NCBI RefSeq assembly: GCF_004339525.1
Contig: NZ_SMGE01000001.1
Span: 4,464,001-4,528,000 of the forward strand
Reading direction: 5' to 3'
From: Flavobacterium sp. 90
GTDB taxonomy: Bacteria; Bacteroidota; Bacteroidia; Flavobacteriales; Flavobacteriaceae
Length of the DNA stretch: 64,000 nucleotides
Under the pieces are notes generated by a model, which saw nothing but the letters and a program-made list of their open reading frames with translations, did not search any database and had not been told where the DNA came from. Positions 40,101 through 48,300 of this stretch are shown piece by piece. A program made the position numbers and the translations under genes. The number at the start of each line of letters is the position of its first letter. Position 1 is the stretch's first letter.

Positions 40101-42256
40101 TTGATGTTTTATACAATTATGTTGATTTCCATATTTACAATGAATTGCAACTTGAAAAAGATGAAACATATAGTCAGGCTCAGCAGCAGGATTTAAATAT
40201 TGAATCTTTTGAGACTACTAATACAGCTTTTGATTTAAATGTTAACCTTTCAGGAAACGGATTAACTTTAGGATATAAGCTAAAAAGAAGTTTAAAATCT
40301 GATGTTTCAGTAGTTCAAATTCACGATTATATCACTCAGATTTTAGCTATTTATCTGGATGCTCCGGATACAAAATTAAGCAACACAACTTTTGTATCAG
40401 AAACAGAATTGGCTTTGTTGAAAGGTTTTAATGCGACTGATATTCGTTATGAATCAGATAAAACGATTTTAGATTTATTCGCTTCAAGTGTTCAAAATTA
40501 TTCCGCTGAGGTTGCTGTGAGTTATCAGGATGCAACATTGAGTTACAAAGATCTTGATATTCGTACGGGTCAATTGGCAAATTATTTAGTAGATCGTTAT
40601 GGAGTTAAACATAATGATTTGGTTGGAATAAAATTGGAACGCAGCTCAAATATGCTTGTTGCAATATTGGGTATTTTAAAATCAGGCGGAGCTTATGTTC
40701 CGGTAGATACCAATTATCCTGAAGAACGATTAGAATATATCAAATCAGATAGTGGTTATAAAGTTTGTATTGATGAGGCTTTTATAAAAGCTTTCGAAAT
40801 CGAGAAAGACAATTATAGCAGAGAAGTTATCGGTGCAAAAGTTTTAGGAAGCAATTTGGCTTATGCCATTTATACGTCAGGTTCAACTGGAAATCCAAAA
40901 GGAGTTTTGAACGATCATAACGGACTTTACAACAGATTACTTTGGATGCGTGATGATCTTAAAATCAGTTCAGCCGATGTCATTTTGCAAAAGACACCTT
41001 ATACTTTTGACGTTTCCGTTTGGGAACTTTTAATGCCGTCTGTTACAGGATGTAAATTAGTATTTGCACAACCAGACGGACATAAAGATCCTGCTTATCT
41101 TTTGGATTTAATACAGGATTCACAAGTAAGTATTCTGCACTTTGTTCCTTCGATGTTAGGGATTTTCCTTGAAGAATTAGATCCTGAAAAATGCACAAGT
41201 TTAAAACATGTTGTTTGTAGCGGAGAAGCTTTACCAGCAGTTATGGTTGAAGAGTTTAAGCAAAAACTGCCATGGGTTCGCCTTCATAATTTATATGGAC
41301 CAACTGAAGCTGCGATCGACGTTACGTCTATTGATTTAACAGATGTAAATACAGAAGAATCAGGAGTGACTATTGGTAAACCTGTAGCAAACACTAAAAT
41401 TTATATAGTTGATAAAAACCTGTCTTTACAGCCAGTTGGTGTTCCCGGAGAATTGTTGATAGAAGGAGTACAAGTTGCCAGAGGATATCTAAACAGACCA
41501 GAACTTACTGCAGAGAAATTTATCGCAAGTCCGTTTAACGAAGGACAAAGAATTTATCGTACCGGAGATTTGGCAAAATGGTTACCAAATGGCGAAATAG
41601 CTTATTTAGGCAGGATTGACAATCAGGTAAAAATCCGTGGAAACAGAATAGAATTAGGCGAGATAGAAACCAGAATATTAGAATCAGGTTATGTTGAGAA
41701 TGTAGCTGTTTTGGTAAAAGAAGACGAGTCTGGAAGGAAATATCTTGTTGCTTATTTAATTCCAAGAGAAAGATACAATCAAGACGATCTGTTTGGTTAC
41801 TTAAAAAACCGATTACCGGAATATATGATTCCCGGATTGTTGATAAAAATGGAGAGTTTCCCTTTAACGTCAAGCGGTAAACTGAACAGAAAATTATTAC
41901 CGGAACCAAGCGAAACGAATTTACTTTCAGAATCATATGAAGCGCCAAGAGATGAAACAGAAACAGAATTGACTCTTATATGGGGAGAAGTTCTAAGGCT
42001 TGATAAAGTGGGAATTCGCGATAATTTTTTCCGCATTGGAGGAGATTCCATTATGTCTATTCGATTGATTAGTAAAATCAATAAAAAGTTTAATGTAACC
42101 ATCACAATTGCTCAATTATATGAATTCAATACGATTGCAGAATTGGCTGATCAGATTAAGAACAACACCATTTCTTTTGAGGAAACAAAAAAAGTCAGAG
42201 ACGATATAAGGGTGACATTCAATAGCTACATGGACGAAGTTCTGGGAAATAAATAG
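31115..42256 (+). CDS. three-module NRPS (dock-C-A-T-E-C-A-T-C-A-T): D-Asn, Ser, Ser
   Basis: 3713 aa, the largest protein here; an alternative ATG lies 6 bases downstream. A TubC_N-like domain (1-60) precedes module 1: C (HHIISDG at 206), A with code DLTKIGEVG (Asn), T (GGDS, Ser 1074) and an epimerase (HHLVVDG at 1254, then RTVGWFTSIYP), giving D-Asn. Module 2: a C domain of the DCL look (LSPLQQGIYF, HHILMDG at 1725), A with code DVWHVSLID (Ser), T (GGDS, Ser 2582). Module 3: C (YPMSDIQKGMV, HHAILDG at 2792), A with the same Ser code, T (Ser 3645). The A-T blocks of modules 2 and 3 are almost identical. Both Ser carriers have the GGDSI form often seen next to epimerising domains, but no E domain follows them. 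The C-terminal helix KKVRDDIRVTFNSYMDEVL may dock to the next protein. Confidence 0.96.
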   Translation: MIMDQLFIELNNYGISMSLDKEDLVINFEGDEISESLINKIKENKKEIVSYLKKYNSEDNFEEIQPVEEQENYPISFAQKRLWISSQYAEASLAYMMPKIIDLSGELDLEIFEKAVNAVIERHESLRTIFKEEENGEVRQWILQREDLGFKILNLDFSKEQNSQELFNEFVQKDSYELFDLSKGPLIRATLVKISDEKYCFYYVMHHIISDGWSMGVLAEDIISFYEAFLRKETPSISKLEIQYKDYTAWQIDQLKNNKYQSDKDYWFAQLKEAVPTIDLPTNKVRPRVKSHNGEILEAHLSKELTTKIKRFSQEQEGSLFITLLSIWNVLLYRYTQQEEIIVGSSVAGRDHSALENQIGFFVNTLALKNKINPDDSFKEVYEKIKNNTLEAITHQNYPFDLLVEDLQIERDNSRNILFDIVLVGQNAADRAEDNNLGNEQVNYIKSKGKSNVKFDLEIGFFENGDSLLFNIYYNTDVYDLKTIESLIEHFRILSDQLLDSKEAVGSIDYLSQEDHNTLLSAFNDTVTEYSKEKTILDLFGEQAYKNPDAKALTYKEVTYSYRELDELSNQLAYYLIHDMAIQSEDLIAIQLERSQWMIVAILGVLKSGVAFVPVDPTYPQERIDYILKDCGAKVILSEKSQQIKVENKEEIKIIVLDDMEALFAKKASNLNLIRIKPEQLAYVIYTSGSTGKPKGCKINHSNLFNYIQWSNDYYFNKTESGNWGLITSFSFDLTFTSIFTSLTRGKKLWIGDAKKDINDLLQESFSHPEIDTLKLTPTHLTLIKASGVDQSNIDQIICGGEQLTLSQLSAIWDIKESIKIYNEYGPTEATVGCIVKEITREDKKITIGKPIANTEIYILNEYKQLCPIGAVGEIYIAGAGLSSGYLNQPELTKQKFVDNPFNAKGKMYKTGDLGKWSTDGVMEYIGRSDDQVKINGHRIELGEIEYQLETKANINQAVVLVNETADETKELVAYIISDVKEEVSSLRNYLSERIPEYMIPAYFIQLDKLPLTPNGKLDKRNLPDFEGAGVSDAIEYVAPRTKEEKILVKIWEGVLKRESIGVKSNFYHLGGDSIKSILVVSRLKKEGYTLKLSDLLESPVLEDLVSFMTELNKISDQSDVSGEVVLTPVQNYFFKYDGILEHHHYNQSVVLKSSELIDTTHIEQCLSTLVKHHDVLRMTYKKEGQDWKQHNAAMSSKSYDFKSYDLTNDKNPFERMNLLGNELQSQFNLSEGPLFKVAHFKTASGDYLALIIHHLVVDGVSWRILLEDLFTVYNQVKAGITLKLPLKSDSFQKWATLQKECALKEKITSELPYWEEICTTEIPALKTDYSLAEKKQLDKREYFTLDREVTDLLKTKINDKYNTEINDVLLTGLAMSIKKAFGIEKSMIKMEGHGREDIIDDIDISRTVGWFTSIYPMVLDIANTNGNAEALIQVKENLRKIPNKGIGFGMLKYLNEAGSNLSFSPTILFNYLGEFGLETNQKEESIFQYTSEAIGENISAKNTEEVLLDVSGSITSEILTISVGYSDAVYSEETIAAFSQVFKTCLTELVQELAKEESTHKTPSDLSYKKLAVNDLKVLNSDNTVEDIYELSPLQQGIYFHWLTSQSSSLYFEQISYRVHLKNADIKAISQAYQLLVDRHAILRTSFTNDLADVPLQIVRKKVNANFVYRKRPDFIQEENISDYVTEFKQADIKEGFDLSNHSLMRLKILDLGNEYFEFVWSHHHILMDGWCMSILIQDFNLILQALNKNEEVNFSKPIPYSNYINWLNKINVNTSLAYWKQQLENYNNVVSVPFIKNNTTVKEYRETVNIVKIEGGIMSKLQAMCNEIGITQNTFIQAVWGFVLSKYNNTDDVIFGGVVSGRPAELAGVEDIVGLFINTIPVRVKYKGTQTPLDLFKDLKEDAIAGNKHHYVNLAKVQSQSDLGADLINHIMVFENYLVKDALESEEINPNEVNNAQEFAIEAVDVFEQTNYDFNILVSPSEKSLQICFKFNNTIYDEALVEKLAAHFYTVAEQFILYKEKALEEIDFLSEVELALLKDFNATEISYESDKTILDLFSSSVQNHSAEVAVSYQDATLSYKDLDIRTGQLANYLVDRFGVKHNDLVGIKLERSSNMLVAILGILKSGGAYVPVDTNYPEERLEYIKSDSGYKVCIDEAFIKAFEIEKDNYSREVIGAKVLGNNLAYAIYTSGSTGNPKGVLNDHNGLYNRLLWMRDDLKINSADVILQKTPYTFDVSVWELLMPFVTGCKLVFAQPDGHKDPAYLLDLIQDSQVSILHFVPSMLGIFLEELNPEKCTSLKHVVCSGEALPAVMVEEFKQKLPWVRLHNLYGPTEAAIDVTSIDLTDVNTEESGVTIGKPVANTKIYIVDKNLSLQPVGVPGELLIEGVQVARGYLNRPELTEEKFIASPFNEGERIYRTGDLAKWLPNGEIAYLGRIDNQVKIRGNRIELGEIETRISESGYVENVAVLVKEDQSTRKYLVAYLIPRERYNQDDLFGYLKNRLPEYMIPGLLIEMDSFPLTSSGKLNRKLLPEPNDVNLFSESYEAPRDETETELAAIWGEVLGLDKVGIQDNFFRIGGDSIMSIRLISKINKKFNVSITIAQLYEFNTIAELGDQIKNNINSSEIKRKIKDEIEDKINVLKERVLEGIPNPENIEDIYPMSDIQKGMVILSTLNPEAGVYHDQFVFQIPTVDLILFKKTFSKLIEKHQSLRTRFDLTSYDEEIQIVEKEVDFSIDYQNIQNLDADKQDALINEIMISERQNPFNMESGLLWRISLFEINSTSTIFLFQFHHAILDGWSVASLNTELFRMYRELETTSEIKLEKLKSNYRDSVIEELYEKNNADMINFWKEELEDYKRLDIFKNQAENINLTKVYNFDFKHKLQEKCRIDGISVKTVLYAAFVYALKIINFEEDFVIGMVTNNRPVVEDGDKILGCFLNTIPVRNRLQEHNDLTWSTYFKNTEKQLNSLKSKERLTLYEISKITNEKTIEGAPFFDVLYNYVDFHIYNELQLEKDETYSQAQQQDLNIESFETTNTAFDLNVNLSGNGLTLGYKLKRSLKSDVSVVQIHDYITQILAIYLDAPDTKLSNTTFVSETELALLKGFNATDIRYESDKTILDLFASSVQNYSAEVAVSYQDATLSYKDLDIRTGQLANYLVDRYGVKHNDLVGIKLERSSNMLVAILGILKSGGAYVPVDTNYPEERLEYIKSDSGYKVCIDEAFIKAFEIEKDNYSREVIGAKVLGSNLAYAIYTSGSTGNPKGVLNDHNGLYNRLLWMRDDLKISSADVILQKTPYTFDVSVWELLMPSVTGCKLVFAQPDGHKDPAYLLDLIQDSQVSILHFVPSMLGIFLEELDPEKCTSLKHVVCSGEALPAVMVEEFKQKLPWVRLHNLYGPTEAAIDVTSIDLTDVNTEESGVTIGKPVANTKIYIVDKNLSLQPVGVPGELLIEGVQVARGYLNRPELTAEKFIASPFNEGQRIYRTGDLAKWLPNGEIAYLGRIDNQVKIRGNRIELGEIETRILESGYVENVAVLVKEDESGRKYLVAYLIPRERYNQDDLFGYLKNRLPEYMIPGLLIKMESFPLTSSGKLNRKLLPEPSETNLLSESYEAPRDETETELTLIWGEVLRLDKVGIRDNFFRIGGDSIMSIRLISKINKKFNVTITIAQLYEFNTIAELADQIKNNTISFEETKKVRDDIRVTFNSYMDEVLGNK
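37218..38980 (+). repeat. near-identical Ser A-T block, copy 1
   Basis: This is the A-T block of module 2 in the 31115 gene. From LALLKDFNATEI through the carrier ending near IAELGDQIKNN, it is nearly identical to the copy at about 40405-42169, at both protein and base level. Edges are approximate, judged by eye where similarity fades. Confidence 0.85.
40405..42169 (+). repeat. near-identical Ser A-T block, copy 2
   Basis: This is the A-T block of module 3 in the 31115 gene. It matches copy 1 through the carrier domain. Its upstream flank, from about 40312 (end of the C domain, HDYITQILAIYLDAP), matches copy 3 instead. It is therefore a mosaic that shares different edges with its two neighbours. 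Confidence 0.85.
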
Positions 42257-42312
42257 TTTTAAAAATAGGGATTCTAAAAAAATATAAGTTTAAAAACATT
42301 AAAAAGTAAGCA

Positions 42313-45300
42313 ATGAAAACAGAAAATATAGTGGATGTTTATCCTATGAACGATGTACAGAAAGGTATGGTATTCACCACATTAAAAAATACTGGGGATG
42401 TTATTTATCACGATCAGTTTGTGTACTATGTTCCAAGAATCACAAATGTCGAGCGTTTTGAACAAGCGATAAGATTAATGATGGAAGTACATCCTATTCT
42501 GAGAACAGGCTTTGATTTAGAAAACTACACAGAACAGTTACAAATCGTTTATGATAAAGTAGATCCAGTATTTAATTTCGTTGACTTAACAGAACTTAGT
42601 GAGGACAAACAGGAAGAGTATATTAAAAAATACATGCAGGAGGAACGTTACAGACCTTATGATTTTAAAATTGCTCCTTTGTGGCGAATTGCCATGTTTA
42701 ATTTGGATGAAAACAATAGTGTTTATTTGATTCAGTTTCACCACGCTGTATTGGACGGATGGAGTATGGCAACATTTAATACACAACTTTTTAATGTTTA
42801 TTCGGAATTAGAAAACAACAAAGATTATAAACCTGAGCCTCTTAAAGCTTCGGTAAAAGATGCTGTTGTTGAGGAAATTGCCGAAAAAAATAATCCGGAT
42901 ACAATCCAATTTTGGAAAGATAAATTAAGCTATTATAACAAGCCTCGTATTTTTACTTCTAAAGTTATTTTTCAGGAATTTAGAAAATTCCTTGATCAGG
43001 AAGTGACAAAAAAACTAAAAAAGAAAGCAGCAGAAGATGAACTATCTTATAAAAATATAGTTTACGGAGCTTTTGTTTATGTTCTGAAAACACTTTCGCT
43101 TGAAGAAGATTTTGTAGTAGGAATTGTTTCTAATACGCGACCAATAATAGAAGATGGTGATAAGGTTTTAGGATGCTTTTTAAACTCTTTGCCAATGAAA
43201 CTTTCCTTAGGCGAATATGAGAATTCAACATGGTTAGAATATTTCAAAAGTATCGAGGAAGAAATGAGAATTCTTAAGACAAAAGACAGATCAACTTTGT
43301 TTGAAATTTCAAAAATCGCTGGAGAAAGAATTGGTGCCGAAAATCCTTTTTTTGATATATTATTTAATCATATAGATTTTTATAATGTCTATAAGGATCT
43401 TAATGTGGCGACTTCGAAAACGAAGTACTTGATGAAGCAAAAGAATATAAAACTAAGGTCTTTTGAGGTAACGAATACTTTTTTGGATGCTAATATCATT
43501 GACACTTTTGAAGGTTCTTTAGAATTTCATTTTAAACTGACCAGAGAATTAGAACAAGGATATTCATTAGTTCAAATTCACGATTATATTACTCAGATTT
43601 TAGCGATTTATCTGGATGCTCCGGACACAAAATTAAGCAATACAGCTTTTGTATCAGAAACAGAATTGGCATTGTTGAAAGGTTTTAATGCGACAGAGAT
43701 TAGTTATGAATCAGATAAAACAATTTTAGATTTATTCGCTTCAAGTGTTCAAAATCATTCTGCTGAGGTTGCTGTGAGTTATCAGGATACAACATTGAGT
43801 TACAAAGATCTTGATATTCGTACCGGTCAATTGGCAAATTATTTAGTAGATCGTTTCGGCGTTAAACATAATGATTTGGTTGGAATAAAATTGGAACGCA
43901 GCTCAAATATGCTTGTTGCAATATTGGGTATTTTAAAATCAGGCGGAGCTTATGTTCCGGTAGATACAAATTATCCTGAAGAACGATTGGAATATATCAA
44001 ATCAGACAGTGGTTATAAAGTTTGTATTGATGAGGCTTTTATTAAAGCTTTCGAAATCGAGAAAGACAATTATAGCAGAGAAGTTATCGGCGCAAAAGTT
44101 TTAGGAAACAATTTGGCTTATGCCATTTATACGTCAGGTTCAACGGGTAATCCAAAAGGAGTTTTGAACGACCACAACGGACTTTACAATAGATTGCTTT
44201 GGATGCGTGATGATCTTAAAATCAGTTCAGCCGATGTCATTTTGCAAAAGACACCATATACTTTTGATGTTTCTGTTTGGGAACTTTTAATGCCATCTGT
44301 TACAGGATGTAAATTGGTATTTGCACAGCCTGATGGACATAAAGATCCTGCTTATCTTTTGGATTTAATAGCAGATTCACAAGTAAGTATTCTTCACTTT
44401 GTTCCTTCGATGTTAGGGATTTTCCTTGAAGAATTAGATCCTGAAAAATGCGCAAGTTTAAAACATGTGGTTTGTAGTGGAGAAGCTTTACCAGCAGTTA
44501 TGGTTGAAGAATTTAAGCAAAAACTGCCATGGGTTCGTCTTCATAATTTATATGGTCCAACTGAAGCTGCAATCGATGTTACTTCTATTGATTTAACAGA
44601 TGTAAATACAGAAGAATCAGGAGTTACAATTGGTAAACCGGTAGCAAACACTAAAATTTATATAGTAGACAAAAACCTGTCTCTACAACCTGTAGGTGTT
44701 CCGGGAGAATTGCTGATCGAAGGAGTTCAGGTTGCCAGAGGATATCTAAACAGACCAGAACTTACTGCAGAGAAATTTATTGCAAGTCCGTTTAACGAAG
44801 GAGAGAGAATTTATCGTACCGGAGATTTGGCAAAATGGTTACCAAATGGCGAGATAGCTTACATAGGCAGGATTGACAATCAGGTTAAAATTCGTGGAAA
44901 CAGAATAGAATTAGGCGAGATAGAAACAAGAATATTAGAATCAGGTTATGTTGAGAATGTGGCTGTTTTGGTAAAAGAAGATCAGTCTTCAAGAAAATAT
45001 CTTGTTGCTTATTTAATTCCAAGAGAAAGCTACAAGCAAGAGGATCTGTATGAGTATTTAAAAAACAGATTACCGGAGTATATGCTTCCGGGATTACTTA
45101 TAGAGATGGAGAATCTTCCTTTGACAAGCAGCGGAAAACTAAATAAAAAAGTCTTACTAGAGCTTAAAGAAGAGATAAGTGTTTCTAACTATGAAGCTCC
45201 AAGAAACGAAATGGAATCAGAATTGGCAGCTATTTGGGAAGAAGTTTTAAAATTAGATAAAGTAAGTATTCATGATAACTTTTTTCGTATTGGAGGAGAT

Positions 45301-48300
45301 TCTATTGTGTCTATACGACTGATTAGCAAGATTAATAAAGCGTTTGAAAATAAAATTACAATCGGAAATTTGTATGAAAATAATACGATAGCAGCTTTAA
45401 GTAACTTAATCGCTAAAACGGAAGGAATTTCGAATCAGGATGATCTTTTAAGCTCGCAAATCATTGAGAAAGTTGAGAAATTAAAATACGAGGTATTAAA
45501 TGTAAGGGAGGATAGTGATTTAATCGAAGACATTTATCCGATGCATGATATTCAAAAAGGGATGGTTTTGTTGTCGTCAATTAATCCAGCGAGTGGAATT
45601 TATCATGATCAGTTTGTATTCCAGATTCCAAAAGTTGATTTGCAGTTATTGGAGCAAGCCCTATCAAAATTAGTAGCTAAACATGCTATTTTGAGAACTT
45701 GTTTTGATTTGGTAAATTATAGTGAAGAAATTCAAATTGTACTAAAAGAAATTGATTTTAAAATCACTCAATCAGATATTCAAACTGTAAGTTCAAAAGA
45801 GCAGGAAGAATTTATTAATGATTTTATGGTTTCAGAACGTAAAGTACCTTTTGATATTACTATTGCGCCACTTTGGCGAATTCATTTATTTACTATTTCA
45901 CCATTCAATGAAGTGCTGTTATTTCAATTTCACCATTCTATTTTAGACGGATGGAGTATTGCTTCTCTTTATACGGAGTTGTTTCAGATTTATAAACAAG
46001 TATCAAACAACCTTACCTATGAAATAACTTATCTGAAAACATCTAATAAAGAGGCTGTTATTGAAGAGTTGTTTAAAAAGCAATGTCAAAAAAATATCGA
46101 TTTTTGGGGAAATGAAATTAAAAGTGTCCAAAATCTTAACATTTTTAGTACTAAAGGTACTTACCAGCAATTTTCAGTAAGTTACGATAGAGCTATTAAA
46201 GAAAAATTGCAGAAAAAATGTAAGGAAGATCAGATTACGTTAAAAACGCTAGTTTATGGCGCATTGGTTTACACTATAAAATTGCTGTCAGCAGAAAACG
46301 ATTTTATGATTGGTTTAGTTGGCAATAATCGTCCCTCTCTTGAAGATGGGGATAAATTATTAGGTTGCTTTTTGAACACGATTCCGGTTAGAAACAGACT
46401 AAATGATATTGAAAACATTAGTTGGAAAGAATATTTTAGAGGTATTGATGACAAATTACTTAGCTTAAAAAGTTATGAAGATCTGACTTTTCTAGAGATT
46501 AATAAACTGGCTAATGTGGAAGCAGGAAATCAATCACAATTAATTAATGTACTTTTTAATTACGTTGATTTTCACATTTACGAGGAATTGGAAGCTAACG
46601 CTGTTGATAAAAAAGAGCAAAAGGTGGTTCAAAATTATTTGAATATTAAATCACACGAATCAACCAACACCTATTTTGACATAGATGTAAATACTTCAGG
46701 AGCGAGGTTTGCATTTAATTATACTTTGCAAAGAGAATTTAAGAATGAGCTAACCTTAGAAAGAATCCATAATTTTATAGATAGAATTATACTAAATTAT
46801 ATCGATGCTTCGGAAAATATAGTAGGCAAAACTGCTCTCATTTCCAGTGAAGAAGAACATGAAATTTTAACTGTTTTTAATCAACCGTCTACAAAAAATC
46901 CGCAGCACACCATATTGGAATTGTTCAGTGAAAGTGTTCGTAATCATCAATCAAATAAAGCTATTACAGATAGCAAGACTACCTTTACCTATGGGCAATT
47001 GGATAAAGAGATAAATCAATTTGCAAATTTCTTAAAAGATAAATTTGAAATCTCTACCGGAGATATAGTTGGCGTTGAGTTAAATAATGATTCGGCAATG
47101 ATTGTATCTTTTCTGGCAATTCTGAAAACAGGAGGTGTTTATTTGCCAATAGATATTGATTATTCTGCTTCGAGAAAAGAGTTGATTTATGCAGATAGTA
47201 ATTGTAAAGTAGTTATTCAGGATCAAATCCTTCAAAATTTTAGAGATTCTAAAGAGAACTATAAAGACGAATTTGAGTCGAATGTTGATCTAAATGATAC
47301 TGCTTATATTATCTACACATCCGGTTCAACAGGAAAACCTAAGGGAGTGCCTATTTTACACCGATCATTAGTTGATTATGTACTGACATTTAAAAATTAT
47401 TTCAACATTAATGCTGATGATTCTATTGTTCAGCAGTCAAGTACATCATTTGATACTTCAATTGAGGAGATTTTTCCAATACTTATAAGCGGAGGTTCAT
47501 TGGTAATGAATGAATCAAAGAAAGATATTAATCATTTATTGGATTTATGCGAAAAACATAACGTCACCGTATTAAGTGTAAACCCTTTTATAGTTCAGTA
47601 TATTAATGAAGTATATAATAATCATAATTTTAAATTCAGGGCTTTGATTAGTGGTGGTGATGTTTTAAAACCAAAATATATTGACAGGATATGGGACAAA
47701 ATTAAAATATACAATACGTATGGTCCTACTGAAACTACGGTTTGCGCTACCTACCATGAAATAAAAGACTTAGATACTTTTATTTCTATAGGGAAACCAA
47801 TCAATAATCGTCAGATTTATATTTTTTCTCCAAAATCGAACAATTTGACGCCTATTGGTTTACTCGGAGAAATTTGTATTGGCGGAGAAGGAGTATCGTT
47901 AGGTTATTTAAATGAAGCAGATTTAACTTCAAGAAAATTCATTGATAACCCCTATAATGCTGAAGCCAAATTATATAGAACCGGTGACTTGGGACGTTGG
48001 TTACCAGATGGTAGCATCGAATTTTTAGGAAGAAGTGACTCACAGGTCAAAATAAGGGGATTCAGAATAGAACTGGAAGAGATTGAACTCGCAATCCTTA
48101 ATTCAGGCTATGTTAAAGATGCAGCTGCACTAACAATTGGGGATGAAGAAAATAAACGAATTGTAGCATTTATTGTTCCATTAGAGGGATATAGTAAGGA
48201 AAGTACAATGGATTATTTATCTGCTCATCTTCCGGAATATATGTTGCCAAGTTTGATACTTAGTACGGAAACTTTACCATTAACCATTAATGGGAAGTTG

